A stretch of 64,000 nucleotides of DNA. It comes from RGDT01 sp964630925 (GTDB lineage: Bacteria; Planctomycetota; Planctomycetia; Gemmatales; Gemmataceae). This document shows positions 42,907-52,020 of this stretch, one piece after another. Position numbers and translations under genes: made by a program. The first letter of the stretch is position 1; every line of letters starts with the position of its first letter. The notes beneath the pieces were generated by a model. The model saw nothing but the letters and a program-made list of their open reading frames with translations. It did no database searches and was not told where the DNA came from. The stretch is taken from positions 1-64,000 of the forward strand of contig CAZVZK010000022.1 in NCBI GenBank assembly GCA_964630925.1, given 5' to 3'.

Positions 42907-45003
42907 TCAATCCTCCTCGGTCGCCTCGCGCAGGAGCACGCCCTGGGCCGCCAGCTTGTTCCGAAGGGCCGCCGGCAGCTTGCCGTCGGGCAGCCCGACG
43001 CATGTCGGGCCGAGCCGCTCCGCCTTCTTGCCCAGCGCCGCCATCGCCCGCCCGGCCGTCTCCTCGTCCGGGCAGCGCAGGACCAGCATGTGCGCCGACG
43101 TCGCCAGCCGCGCCTGGCCCGCCCACGTGAGCAACTGCGCCTCCACGTTGGCCGGCACCGGCGTCGAGGCGTGCCTCCTCAGCCGCGCCACCATCTCGTC
43201 GCCGGTCAGCCCGGCCTGGACGGCCCGCAGGGCGTCCTCGCGCGTCAGCCGGAACGTCATCGACCCCAACGACGACGCCTCGCGGTCACGGGCGGCGAAG
43301 GAGGCGATGGCCGCCGCCGGTCCGGGGTTCAGCCCGATCAAGATCACCGAGAAGTCCGGCTGCACCACCACGCGGGCCGGCGCCGCCTCCGCCCGCGCCG
43401 GCTTCACGGCGTCCGGGTCGAAGTACCAGCTCATCCGGGGCAGGCGGGCGACCGCCCGCTCGCCGTCGGCCGACCAGCCGAGCCGCAGGCCGCCCAGCGG
43501 GATCATCCGGTTGACGATGAATGCGGCCAGGAAGTCGCGGCCCGCCGCCTCGACGGCCTCGTCCAGCGGGGGCACCCGCCGGCCGCGGTCATAGATGGCC
43601 ACCTCGGCCGGCGTGCGGCCCAGCAGGAGGGGGTTGCGCTCCGGGGCCGCCAGGTGGGCCAGCACCGAGTCGAGGGCGTGGAATTCCCCGACGGGCAGCG
43701 ACTCGAGGGCCGAGCGCAGGGCGGCCCGCAGCGGCAGCGGGTCGGCGTTGTAGGCCCGCGCGAAGTCGAGGTCATCGCGCGTCGCCGAGGTCTTGACGGT
43801 GACGGCGAGCTGTGCGCCCAGGAATTCCACGTCGCCCGCGGAATGGTAATCGTACCAGTCGGACGGGCGCCGCCTGGCCACCCGGCCCGCCAGCTTGTAC
43901 AGGTCGAGGAGCTGGGCGTCGGGCGAGGCGGCCATCCACTCGGCCCCCTGCGGGGCGAGGTCGAGCTGCTCCTTCCCGCCCTTCCGCTGGCGGCGGAGGA
44001 GGCCCAGACGGCTCGCCTCCCTCAGCGCGGAGTTGATGCGCTCGCCGACGTGCGGCTGGGGGTCGAATTGGGGGGGCAAGGGGGCCAGGCAGCCGAGGAA
44101 GCGGTCCTCCTCCTTGGCGAACAGGGAGCCGTCCTGGCGCAGCTGCGCCGGGCCGCACGACAGCTCGAGGAGCGCGGCCCGCATGTCCGGGGCGGTGATG
44201 CCGTCCTCGGCCAGGGTGGACGCCGGCGTGACGCGCCGCAGGCCGGACGGGCGGCCGGCCTCGCGCGCCCAGGCCGCACGCACCTCGGGCAGGAAGCCGA
44301 CCACGATCTCGTGGGTGACGGGGTCGAGGTCCTCGACAAGGGCGAGATGGTTGACGAGGGCGTCGATCTCGCGGCGGATCTCTGCCACGTCGGCGCCCGG
44401 GGCAAGGCCGGCGAGGCGTGCCAGGGGCCAGCGCCCGCCGGCCTCGCGGATGGCGGCGAGGATGGGGCCGGCCAACCTGAGGCCGAGGTGGCCCGCCACC
44501 CAGCCGGCCCATCGCGGGCCGCGGGCCAGCATGCCGAGGGGGTCGCGGGGCAGCTCGTGGATGGCGAGGCCGATGGCATTCTTGACCACGGCGGCGATGA
44601 CGCCCTCGAAGGCGTACCCGTCCATGGTGTGGCTCACGTACTTGCTCAGCCCCTCGGACGAGGCCAGGAGGTGATGGCGGTTGAGGGCGCGCAGGCGGGT
44701 GGCGAAGGGGGCGGCGGCCTCGGCCCCGTGCATCTCCTCGCCGCGGATCGGCTTGTGGACGACGACGGCGAAGCCGCCGGCGATGAGCTCGGAGCGTTCC
44801 GCCTCGGAGAGCCTGTTGTAGAGCTGCCTGGGGGCCATCGCCGCCGAGCGGACGATCTTGAAGTCGTTGAGGAAGCGCCCGCGTGCGCCGGGCGACAGGG
44901 CGTGCCAGCGTTCGTCCCAGGCGGCCATATCGGCACGCTTCCAGAGCCTGTCGTGGTAGGCGGTCCTCCCGCGGGTCGGCTGCGTCCCCCAGATCAAGCT
45001 CAT
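42907..45003 (-). CDS. XPB/Ssl2-like helicase-associated domain protein without helicase motifs
   Basis: A 698-residue protein. The C-terminal third contains the helicase-associated (XPB/Ssl2-like, Helicase_C_3) pattern: RVVVQPDFSVILIGLNPGPAA, then TFRLTREDALRAVQAGLTG and NVEAQLLTWAGQARL. No Walker A or DEAD-type motifs are present, so it is not itself a helicase. The N-terminal 400 residues look like repeated winged-helix domains and are not otherwise recognised. Similar orphan proteins occur in Actinobacteria and planctomycetes and have no known role. It may bind DNA or a repair helicase. It is divergent from purN, with 89 bases between starts. Confidence 0.7.
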   Translation of the reverse strand: MSLIWGTQPTRGRTAYHDRLWKRADMAAWDERWHALSPGARGRFLNDFKIVRSAAMAPRQLYNRLSEAERSELIAGGFAVVVHKPIRGEEMHGAEAAAPFATRLRALNRHHLLASSEGLSKYVSHTMDGYAFEGVIAAVVKNAIGLAIHELPRDPLGMLARGPRWAGWVAGHLGLRLAGPILAAIREAGGRWPLARLAGLAPGADVAEIRREIDALVNHLALVEDLDPVTHEIVVGFLPEVRAAWAREAGRPSGLRRVTPASTLAEDGITAPDMRAALLELSCGPAQLRQDGSLFAKEEDRFLGCLAPLPPQFDPQPHVGERINSALREASRLGLLRRQRKGGKEQLDLAPQGAEWMAASPDAQLLDLYKLAGRVARRRPSDWYDYHSAGDVEFLGAQLAVTVKTSATRDDLDFARAYNADPLPLRAALRSALESLPVGEFHALDSVLAHLAAPERNPLLLGRTPAEVAIYDRGRRVPPLDEAVEAAGRDFLAAFIVNRMIPLGGLRLGWSADGERAVARLPRMSWYFDPDAVKPARAEAAPARVVVQPDFSVILIGLNPGPAAAIASFAARDREASSLGSMTFRLTREDALRAVQAGLTGDEMVARLRRHASTPVPANVEAQLLTWAGQARLATSAHMLVLRCPDEETAGRAMAALGKKAERLGPTCVGLPDGKLPAALRNKLAAQGVLLREATEED

Positions 45004-45092
45004 GGCGTCATCCTCCGAGTGGATACGGCATTATCGCAGGCCGGGGGCGGCGTGGGGAAGGCGAAACATGCGGCTCGGGATAGGATGGTGGG

Positions 45093-45728
45093 ATGAAGAT
45101 GATGCCGATCGGCGTGCTGCTCTCCGGCGGCGGCACCACCTTGCAGAACCTGCTCGACCGGGCCGCCGCCGGCACGCTGCCGGCGCGGGTGGCGTGCGTG
45201 GCCTCCGACCGACCCGGCGTGTTCGGCCTGGAGCGGGCGCGCCGGGCCGGCGTGCCGGCATTCGTCGTCGAGCGCAAGGCCTGCGCGTCCCGCGAGGAGT
45301 TCAGCGCCCGCATCCTCGGCCACTGCCGGGATCACGGCGTCGAATTGGTGTGCATGGCGGGCTTCCTGCAGCTCCTGCACATCCCGGACGCCTGGCGGGG
45401 GCGGGTGATGAACCTCCACCCGGCGCTGCTGCCGGCGTTCGGCGGCAAGGGCTACCACGGGCTGAAGGTGCACGCGGCGGCGCTGGAGGCGGGGGTGAAG
45501 GTGTCGGGCTGCACGGTGCATTTCGCCGACAACGAATACGACCAGGGGCCGATCATCGTGCAGCGGACGGCCGAGGTGGCGGAGGATGACACGCCCGAGA
45601 GCCTGCAGTCGCGGGTCATGGAGGCAGAGCGCGAGGCGTACCCGGAGGCGATCCGGCTCTTCGTGCAGGGCCGGCTGCGGGTAGAGGGCCGGCGCGTGCG
45701 GGTCCTCCCAGGAGAGCGGGCCACGTGA
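45093..45728 (+). CDS. purN: Phosphoribosylglycinamide formyltransferase
   Basis: A 211-residue protein of the usual PurN size. The start has IGVLLSGGGTTLQNLLD, and the active-site residues are N107 and H109 in VMNLHPALLPAFGGKG and D150 in HFADNEYDQGPIIVQ. It transfers formyl from 10-formyl-tetrahydrofolate to glycinamide ribonucleotide in purine synthesis. The ATG has AGGATGG upstream. No other purine genes are nearby. It ends 21 bases before a convergent gene. Confidence 0.95.
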   Translation: MKMMPIGVLLSGGGTTLQNLLDRAAAGTLPARVACVASDRPGVFGLERARRAGVPAFVVERKACASREEFSARILGHCRDHGVELVCMAGFLQLLHIPDAWRGRVMNLHPALLPAFGGKGYHGLKVHAAALEAGVKVSGCTVHFADNEYDQGPIIVQRTAEVAEDDTPESLQSRVMEAEREAYPEAIRLFVQGRLRVEGRRVRVLPGERAT

Positions 45729-45749
45729 GGGGCCCGAGCCTCATCGCGC

Positions 45750-46235
45750 TCAGTACGGCCCGCCGAAACGCGGGTCGTCGTCGATGTCGCCGAACACCTC
45801 GGCCCAGTCCTCCATCCGCCCGGCCTCCGGCTTCTCCGCCGGGGCCGGAATGGCCGCCTTCTCCCCCTTGCGCGGCGTGAGGAGCAGCTCGGCGTAATCG
45901 AGGCAGCGCAGGGAGACGCAGCCGCGGTGCCGCGCCGCCTCGCGCAGACGCAGGTCGTCGGAGACGACCGTCAGGTGGCGCGGGTCGGCGTCGGCGCGGA
46001 TGAGGTCCTCGATCACGTCGTCGGCCGTCGCGCGGCGCGAGTAGACGACGAGCGGGTCGTGCTTCGCGGACGGGGCGGGGTGGCCGTCGAGGACGACGGT
46101 GGCGTCGCCGCCGTGGGCGATGCGGGCCTGGGTGGCCAGCCAGCGCCGCGCGCCGTCGAGGCCGGAGCGCGACATGCCGGCGGCCAGCTTGCCCAGCGCG
46201 TGCAGCAGGTTGTGCCCGTCGATGAGGTACCGCAT
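45750..46235 (-). CDS. NYN-domain protein (YacP-like ribonuclease)
   Basis: A 161-residue protein with the NYN/PIN-like start MRYLIDGHNLLHALG (D and N are the metal-binding type residues), then VVLDGHPAPSAKHDPLVVYS, DVIEDLIRADADP and LTVVSDDLRLREAARHRGC, the typical YacP/Rae1 pattern. Family members cut mRNA at the ribosome or are predicted RNases. The C-terminal 40 residues are low-complexity and acidic. The ATG at 46235 is used because the NYN motif begins there; the longer open frame runs through a repeat element. Confidence 0.85.
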   Translation of the reverse strand: MRYLIDGHNLLHALGKLAAGMSRSGLDGARRWLATQARIAHGGDATVVLDGHPAPSAKHDPLVVYSRRATADDVIEDLIRADADPRHLTVVSDDLRLREAARHRGCVSLRCLDYAELLLTPRKGEKAAIPAPAEKPEAGRMEDWAEVFGDIDDDPRFGGPY

Positions 46236-46273
46236 GACTTGAGTGTCGCATACGGGCGGCAAGAAGAGAAGCA

Positions 46274-46423
46274 GATTCACCACGAGGCGGAGGCACAGAG
46301 GGCACAGAGGAAGCACAGAGGAACCAAGAAGAGAGGTAGAAGAGAACTACCTGTCTTCTTATTTATTATTGCTTGTGTTCTATCTTCTCCTCCTCTGTGT
46401 CCTCTGTGTCTCCGTGGTGAATC
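46274..46423. repeat. Inverted-repeat element with CACAGAGG motifs
   Basis: Two arms, 46274-46313 (GATTCACCACG, then repeated CACAGAGG) and about 46386-46423 (repeated CTCTGTG ending CGTGGTGAATC), are imperfect reverse complements around an A/T-richer centre. The base composition differs sharply from the surrounding high-GC DNA. Similar CCACGGAGACACAGAGG-type elements occur between genes in several bacterial phyla. It lies between the NYN gene and the thioredoxin genes, all on the minus strand, and may form a transcript hairpin. Confidence 0.65.
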
Positions 46424-46431
46424 CTCCCCCC

Positions 46432-46746
46432 TCACTCCACGGCGCGGTAGAGCATGCGGGCGATGGTGGCTTCGGACTGCATGCCGACCAGGCGGAGCGG
46501 CTCGCGGCCGGGGAGGAAGAGGATCAGGAGCGGGATGGTGCGCACCTCGTGCGCCACGCAGAGGCCGACGTTGTCGTCGACGTTCACGCGGCCGAAGGCG
46601 ACCTTCCGCGCGAAGTGGGATTCGAGGGCGGCCACAGTCGGGGCCAGGAGGCGGCACGGGCCGGACCACGGGGCCCAGTATTGCACGAACAGGGGCCGCC
46701 CCGCCTCGGCGTGCGGCCCCCAGTTCGACTCCGTCAGCTCGATCAC
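46432..46746 (-). CDS. Thioredoxin-like protein with SGPC instead of CGPC
   Basis: A 104-residue thioredoxin fold. The active-site loop reads WAPWSGPCRLL, so the N-terminal redox cysteine is serine (S28) and only C31 remains. Later parts match the upstream true thioredoxin (VIPLLILFLPGR-type strand with RTIPLLIL). With one cysteine it cannot perform the normal dithiol exchange, but it could act in monothiol reactions or as a chaperone. It starts with GTG 6 bases after the stop of the trxA-like gene, and both begin with a similar IELT-x-x-NW sequence, so it is a tandem duplicate that lost a cysteine. Confidence 0.82.
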   Translation of the reverse strand: MIELTESNWGPHAEAGRPLFVQYWAPWSGPCRLLAPTVAALESHFARKVAFGRVNVDDNVGLCVAHEVRTIPLLILFLPGREPLRLVGMQSEATIARMLYRAVE

Positions 46747-46752
46747 CCTGGG

Positions 46753-47094
46753 TCACGCCCCCAGGGCGCGGTTGAGCATCTTGACGATGTCGTCCTTCGA
46801 CTTGACGCCGGGCGAGGGGCGGTCCACCGGCTGCTCGCCGCCCTTGAACACCATGATCTGCGGGATCGCCGAGATGCGGTACTTGGCGGCGATGTCCTGG
46901 GCGTCGTCGGTGTTGAGTTTGGCCACCTTCACCTTGCCGGCGAACTCGTCGGCGATCAGGTCGATGGTCGGGGCGAGCTGGCGGCACGGGCCGCACCACA
47001 CCGCCCAGAAATCGACCAGGACCGGCTTGTCGCTCTTGACGACCTCCTGCTCCCAGTTCTCGGAGGTCAGCTCGATCACGTTCTGGCTTGCCAT
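46753..47094 (-). CDS. trxA: Thioredoxin
   Basis: A 113-residue thioredoxin. The active site WAVWCGPCRQLAP has C34 and C37, the cis-proline region is SAIPQIMVFKGGE, and the start VIELTSENWEQEVV is the usual first strand. It reduces disulphides in the cytoplasm. AAGGAG lies 9 bases before the ATG at 47094. The following gene on the same strand is a copy with one redox cysteine lost. Confidence 0.92.
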   Translation of the reverse strand: MASQNVIELTSENWEQEVVKSDKPVLVDFWAVWCGPCRQLAPTIDLIADEFAGKVKVAKLNTDDAQDIAAKYRISAIPQIMVFKGGEQPVDRPSPGVKSKDDIVKMLNRALGA

Positions 47095-47130
47095 TCGTCC
47101 CTTCTCCTTGTTGGCCGACACTTCCCCCCA

Positions 47131-48567
47131 TTATACCGCCGGGGCGTCAAGGGGATACAGGCGGCGGGCGTGGCGGTAGGTGAACGCCCTCGGGTCGATG
47201 CAGGTCAGGCCGGCGGTGGCGGCCTCGATGATCTCACCCGCCACCGGACGATACGCCGCCTTGTAGGCGATCGCCGCCTTCACCACGAGGATACGCATCT
47301 TGGCCGGCTCGATGCCCAGGCACGTCAGCGCCACCAGGCTGAACGGCGGATGCCGCAGGGTCGTCAACGCCAGCAGACCCCCCGCCGCCGACTCGACCAG
47401 CGCCGTCGGCCCCATGTGGTTCTCACGCTTGCCCCCGTGGCGCACCTGCGTCTCGGTGTACGTCCCGTCGTGCATCAGGCGGACACGCCCCGACACCTCG
47501 ACTGAGGGGGTGCCGACGGCCAAACTTACCTCGGCGCCCAGGCGGCACTGCTTCACCGCCTCCGGTGCGTGGAGCATGACAACCCACCCCGTCGCGCCCT
47601 GTCGGAGCAGCTCGCCGAGGATCTCCGTGCTGTCGCCGGGCGAGCCGCCGCCGACGTTGTCGCCCGTCTCGACGATGACCGCCGGCGGGCGCGTCGAGGC
47701 GATGGCCCGCCGCACCGCCTCCGCCTTGCCCGGCAGGTCGGCCTGGAAGGAGGCGCGTGCCTCCCATAGCTCGGCGCCCAGCACCTCCGCCACCTCCTCG
47801 GCCGCAAAATCGTCGTTCGCCGTCACGATGAAGCTCGGCCCCATCTCCTCCACGTCGGCGTAGGCGAACGCCGGCAGGAAATCGACGACGTGGACGCCCG
47901 GCGACTTCTCCATCTCCCGACACCGCCGCAGCACGCCGGCGAACGGCTCCTCGGAGCTGTCATGCCGCATGATGTTGACGATGAGCGGCGGCTTGCTGAT
48001 CGCCAGGTGTGGCGTGATCTCGCCCTTGAGCCAGCGCACCAGCAGGCTAGCGGCACGCAGCCCCGTCTCGCGCTGGTCGATGTGCGGGTTGGTGCGGTAG
48101 CTCGTCGCGATCCGCACGAGCGAGGGGAGGCGCGGCGACAGGTTGCCGTGCAGGTCGAACGTCACCGCGATGGGGAAATCGTCGCCGACCCTGGCGCGGA
48201 GGCGTGTGAGCACCTCGGCATCGGCGTCGCGGACGCCCGTCGTCACCATCGCGCCGTGCAGGGCGAGGAGCAGGCCGTCCGCCTCGGCCGCGAAGAGCGA
48301 TGAGGCCAGATGCCCCACCCACTCGTCGAAGAACGCCTGGTCGACGGGGCCGGACGGCGTGCCCCAGGCCATGCCGAGGGGGACGGCCTCGTAGCTGAAT
48401 CGTGACGCGCCGGCGAGGAAGCCGCCGACCTCGTGGTGGGCGTCGGCCCACTCGCGGAGCATGGCGGGGCCGGAGGCGAGGCCCTGCGCCTCGAAGTCGG
48501 CGCGGGCGATGGTGATGGGGTTGAAGGTGTTCGTCTCGTGCAGGAAGCCGGCGACGGCGATTCGCAT
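47131..48567 (-). CDS. M81-family metallopeptidase-like protein (MlrC-like)
   Basis: A 478-residue protein. The start RIAVAGFLHETNTFNP is the MlrC N-terminal motif, followed by GAMVTTGVRDADAEVL, the D-x-H motif VTFDLHGNLSP and SYRTNPHIDQRETG. The C-terminal domain has VIVETGDNVGGGSPGDST. The family includes MlrC, which degrades linearised microcystin, but most members are uncharacterised and substrates differ, so toxin degradation is not implied here. AAGGAGCC lies upstream of the ATG at 48567. It is divergent from the CHAT/TPR pair with 48 bases between the starts. Confidence 0.88.
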   Translation of the reverse strand: MRIAVAGFLHETNTFNPITIARADFEAQGLASGPAMLREWADAHHEVGGFLAGASRFSYEAVPLGMAWGTPSGPVDQAFFDEWVGHLASSLFAAEADGLLLALHGAMVTTGVRDADAEVLTRLRARVGDDFPIAVTFDLHGNLSPRLPSLVRIATSYRTNPHIDQRETGLRAASLLVRWLKGEITPHLAISKPPLIVNIMRHDSSEEPFAGVLRRCREMEKSPGVHVVDFLPAFAYADVEEMGPSFIVTANDDFAAEEVAEVLGAELWEARASFQADLPGKAEAVRRAIASTRPPAVIVETGDNVGGGSPGDSTEILGELLRQGATGWVVMLHAPEAVKQCRLGAEVSLAVGTPSVEVSGRVRLMHDGTYTETQVRHGGKRENHMGPTALVESAAGGLLALTTLRHPPFSLVALTCLGIEPAKMRILVVKAAIAYKAAYRPVAGEIIEAATAGLTCIDPRAFTYRHARRLYPLDAPAV

Positions 48568-48615
48568 GTCAGGCTCCTTCGGGTATGCTGGACAGGATAC
48601 GGAGGACGAACGCTC

Positions 48616-51600
48616 ATGGTACTGCTGCTCCTGGCCCTCGGGGCCGCGCCGCCGGCGTCTCTGACCGGGGTTCAGAAGGCCCTCGTCGCCCCGCTGGCAG
48701 GCCTGGGCCGGGAGGCGGAGCGGCACGGGCAGGCCGGCAGGCACGAGGAGGCCTGCGCCCTGTTCGCCAGGATCCTCGCCGCCGAGGAGGGCGTGTACGG
48801 GCCGCTGCACGCGGAGACTCTGGGGAGCCTCGCCGGGCTCGCCGGGTGGCGCGAGGTCAAGGGCGACTGGGACGAGGCGCTACGGCTGCGGATGCGGGCC
48901 GCCGAGGTGGCCCGGCGGCTATACGGGCCGGAGGATTACCGGGCCGTCGATGCCGGCTGGGCGGTGCGCGGCTGTCGGCTGCTGGCGCGGGTGGGGCCCG
49001 CGAGGGCCCGCCGTCACTTCGCGGCGGTGAAGGCGTATCAGGTGGCGATGGGCCACCACGCCGCCGGCAGGTACAAGGAGGCCGAGGCCGTCCTCCGCAA
49101 GGCGCTGAAGGACACGGAGGAGGCCATCGGCGCCGAGTCCCCGTTCCACGCGACGTGCCTCGGCGACCTCGGCCTGCTGCGCAAGATGGCCGCCGATCAC
49201 GCCGGGGCTCGTGCCCTGCTGGGGCGTGCGCTGGAGGCGCGGGAGCGCATGCTCGGCCCGAGGCACCCGTCGGTGTCGGTGACGCTCGGCACCCTGGCCC
49301 TGCTGCTGTACGACACGGGGGAGGCCCGCGCCGCCCTGCCCCTGGCCGAGCGCGCCCTCGCCATCCGCCGCGACGCCGACGGGCGCGGCCACCCGGACTA
49401 CGCCATCTGCCTCAACAACGTGGCGTTACTGAGGCACGAGCTGGGCGACCCGCAGGCGGCCTACCCGCTCTACAAAGAGGTGGCGGGGATCCAGGCCGCC
49501 ACGGTGGGGGCCCGCTCGCTGGGGTACGCGACGACGCTGTACAACCTGGGGCTGGTCGAGCGCGACACCGGGCGGTTCGACGACGCGGCGGCGAGCCTCC
49601 GGCGGGCGCGTGAGATCGTGCCGGCGGGGCACCCGCTGCGCGTCCACGTCTTGCGCAGCCTGGCCATCGCCGTCAGCGAGGGCGGCGAGCCGACCAAGGC
49701 GGTGCCGCTGGCCCGTGAGGCGATCGCCCTGGCGGAGAAGGCCCACGGGCGGACGCACCCCGCCTACGCCACCTGTCTGAACGACATGGCGGCTATCCAG
49801 CTCTCGATGGGGGATTTCCTCCACGCCGGCGCGCTCTACGAGCAGACCGTCGCCCTGCGGCGGAAGTCGCTGGGCGTGAAGCACCCCGAGTATGCCGCGG
49901 CCCTCAACAACCTGGGGAACCTGCTGTACGTCTGCGGCGACCTCGACAATGCCGTCGGGGCCTGCGGACAGGCGGTAAGGATCGCAGAGGCGGTCCGTGG
50001 GCGGAGCCACCCCGACACGGCCCTGTACCGGCACAATCTGGCGCTGGCGGTGCAGGCCAGGGGCGACCCGCGCGCCGCGATCGCCATGTTCGAGGAGGCG
50101 GCGGCGGTCCAGAAGGCGGCGCTCGGCGCGGACAGCGCCGCCTACGCCATCACGCTGTTCAACCTGGCGTCCGCGCGGCAGGACCTGGGCGACCACGCGG
50201 GGGCGATGGCCCTGCTTGGGGGCGCGGCACGGGCCCACGCGGCCGTGGCGGGGCCGTACTCCCGCGTCCGGGCGTCGTTCCTGCGCGGGATGGCACTCAG
50301 CAGCCTCGCCCTGCGGAACACCGGGGCGGCGGCCGTGTACGCCGAGGAGGCCCTGGCCGCCGCACGCGCCCGGCTGGAGCGCAACGCCTGGGGGATGTCG
50401 GAGCGGCAGCAGCTCACCGCCGTCGCGGCCCTCTCGCTGCACCTGGGGCTGCGGCTGACGCTGCCGGAGGAGTCGGCGGAGGTGTGCCACGGGCACGTGC
50501 TCGCGTGGAAGGGGTCGGTGCTGGCGCGGCAGGCGCAGCGGCGGCTGTTCGCTCGGCTGCGGGCCGACCCGCTGCACCGGTTCAAGGCCATGCAGTTACT
50601 CGACGTGACGCGGCGTCTCGCCGCCAGCCACGGGCGGGGCGCCGACGGCCCCGACGGGTCGTTCACCCTCTCCATCCTGAAGGAGCGGTTGGAGGAGCAG
50701 CTCGGCGCGGCGAGCGCCGAGTTCCGGTCGGCGCGGCGGCGCGTGGGCAGCGCGGGGCTGGCGGCGGCGCTGCCCGAAGGCGTCGCCCTGGTCGATTACT
50801 TCTCGGTGGCGCGGTCCACGAGCAACGCGCGGGGGGAGGAGCGTCTGACGGCGTGGGTCGTGCGGCGCGGCAGGCCGACGGCCCGCGTCGAGATGGGGCG
50901 GTCGGCGCCGATCGGGGCGGCGGCCGCGGCGTGGCGGGCGGCCGTGGAGGCGGGCAAGGAGGGGGCGGTGTTGCGGCGGATGGCGTGGGCGCCGCTGGAG
51001 GGCCACCTGGGGGGGGCGACGACGGTCCTGGTCTCGCCCGACGGCCCCCTGGCGGGCGTCCCATTCGCCGCCCTGCCGGGGCGGCGGTCCGGGGGATATC
51101 TGGCCGAGGACGTGGCGGTCGCGGTGGTGACCTCGCCGCACGCCCTGCCCGAGCTGCTGGCGCCGGCGCGGGGTGCCGACAAGCCGGGGTTGCTGACCGT
51201 GGGTGGGCCGGACTTCGACGCCGCCCTGCCCGGCAGGCCGCGGGGGACGAGGGGTGTGGCGTGGAAGCCGCTGCCGGGGGCGGAGGACGAGGCGCGGGCG
51301 GTCGCCGAGCTGTTCCGCGGCCGCGAGGCGCGTGGGCCGGCCAGGCCGCTGAGCGGAGGCGGGGCGACCAAGGACGCGGCCCGCCGGCTGATCGGGCGCT
51401 CGTCATTCGTCCACCTTGCGACGCACGGCTTCTTCGCCGAGGCGGGGACGGCGGGGGGCGGCGGGGACGGGCTGGGGGTGCGCGCCGATGAGGCCGCGTT
51501 CATCCGCCGCCTCCATCCGGGGCTGCTGAGCGGGCTGGTCTTCGCGGGCGCCAACAGGCCGACCGAGGAGGACGACGGCCTCTTGACGGCGCTGGAGGTG

Positions 51601-52020
51601 GCGGAGATGGACCTCTCCACGCTGGAATTGGCGGTGCTGTCGGCGTGCCAGACGGGCCTGGGCAAGGAGGCCGCCGGCGAAGGGATGTTGGGGTTACAGC
51701 GGGCGTTCGGCGTGGCGGGCTGTCGGTCGGTGGTGTCGTCCTTGTGGTCGGTGGACGACGCGGCGACGGCGGTGCTGATGGAGCGCTTCTACCATCACCT
51801 CTGGCAGAAGAAGCTGCCGCGGCTGGAGGCGCTGCGTCAGGCGCAGATGGAGGTGATGCGCCACCCCGAGTGGGTCGAGGATCGTGCGAAGAGGCTGGCG
51901 GGCACGCCGGGCCTGCGCGGGCTGGGGAAGGCGAGCGAGGTAATCGCATCGGGCAAGGCGGTGAGGCGTTCGCCCCCGGCGTGGTGGGCGGCGTGGCAGC
52001 TCTCGGGGGACTGGAGATGA
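48616..52020 (+). CDS. TPR/CHAT-domain protein (caspase-like), tandem copy A
   Basis: A 1134-residue protein. A short hydrophobic start (MVLLLLALGAAPPASL) is a possible signal peptide. TPR repeats of the Kinesin-light-chain type fill about 30-600 (for example YAICLNNVALLRHELGDPQA). The CHAT domain at the C-terminus has the catalytic pair H937 (FVHLATHGFFA) and C1011 (AVLSACQTGLG), and the conserved VSSLWSVDDAATAVLMERFY. CHAT proteins are caspase/separase-like proteases, some of which work in defence or programmed death. GGAGG lies about 10 bases before the ATG. The next gene overlaps by 4 bases and is a paralogue. Confidence 0.92.
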   Translation: MVLLLLALGAAPPASLTGVQKALVAPLAGLGREAERHGQAGRHEEACALFARILAAEEGVYGPLHAETLGSLAGLAGWREVKGDWDEALRLRMRAAEVARRLYGPEDYRAVDAGWAVRGCRLLARVGPARARRHFAAVKAYQVAMGHHAAGRYKEAEAVLRKALKDTEEAIGAESPFHATCLGDLGLLRKMAADHAGARALLGRALEARERMLGPRHPSVSVTLGTLALLLYDTGEARAALPLAERALAIRRDADGRGHPDYAICLNNVALLRHELGDPQAAYPLYKEVAGIQAATVGARSLGYATTLYNLGLVERDTGRFDDAAASLRRAREIVPAGHPLRVHVLRSLAIAVSEGGEPTKAVPLAREAIALAEKAHGRTHPAYATCLNDMAAIQLSMGDFLHAGALYEQTVALRRKSLGVKHPEYAAALNNLGNLLYVCGDLDNAVGACGQAVRIAEAVRGRSHPDTALYRHNLALAVQARGDPRAAIAMFEEAAAVQKAALGADSAAYAITLFNLASARQDLGDHAGAMALLGGAARAHAAVAGPYSRVRASFLRGMALSSLALRNTGAAAVYAEEALAAARARLERNAWGMSERQQLTAVAALSLHLGLRLTLPEESAEVCHGHVLAWKGSVLARQAQRRLFARLRADPLHRFKAMQLLDVTRRLAASHGRGADGPDGSFTLSILKERLEEQLGAASAEFRSARRRVGSAGLAAALPEGVALVDYFSVARSTSNARGEERLTAWVVRRGRPTARVEMGRSAPIGAAAAAWRAAVEAGKEGAVLRRMAWAPLEGHLGGATTVLVSPDGPLAGVPFAALPGRRSGGYLAEDVAVAVVTSPHALPELLAPARGADKPGLLTVGGPDFDAALPGRPRGTRGVAWKPLPGAEDEARAVAELFRGREARGPARPLSGGGATKDAARRLIGRSSFVHLATHGFFAEAGTAGGGGDGLGVRADEAAFIRRLHPGLLSGLVFAGANRPTEEDDGLLTALEVAEMDLSTLELAVLSACQTGLGKEAAGEGMLGLQRAFGVAGCRSVVSSLWSVDDAATAVLMERFYHHLWQKKLPRLEALRQAQMEVMRHPEWVEDRAKRLAGTPGLRGLGKASEVIASGKAVRRSPPAWWAAWQLSGDWR

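Noticed and set aside
47131..48567. Microcystin degradation as the function of the MlrC-like gene
   Set aside because: Only the family is supported; no mlrA or mlrB partner is present and most members act on other, unknown substrates.
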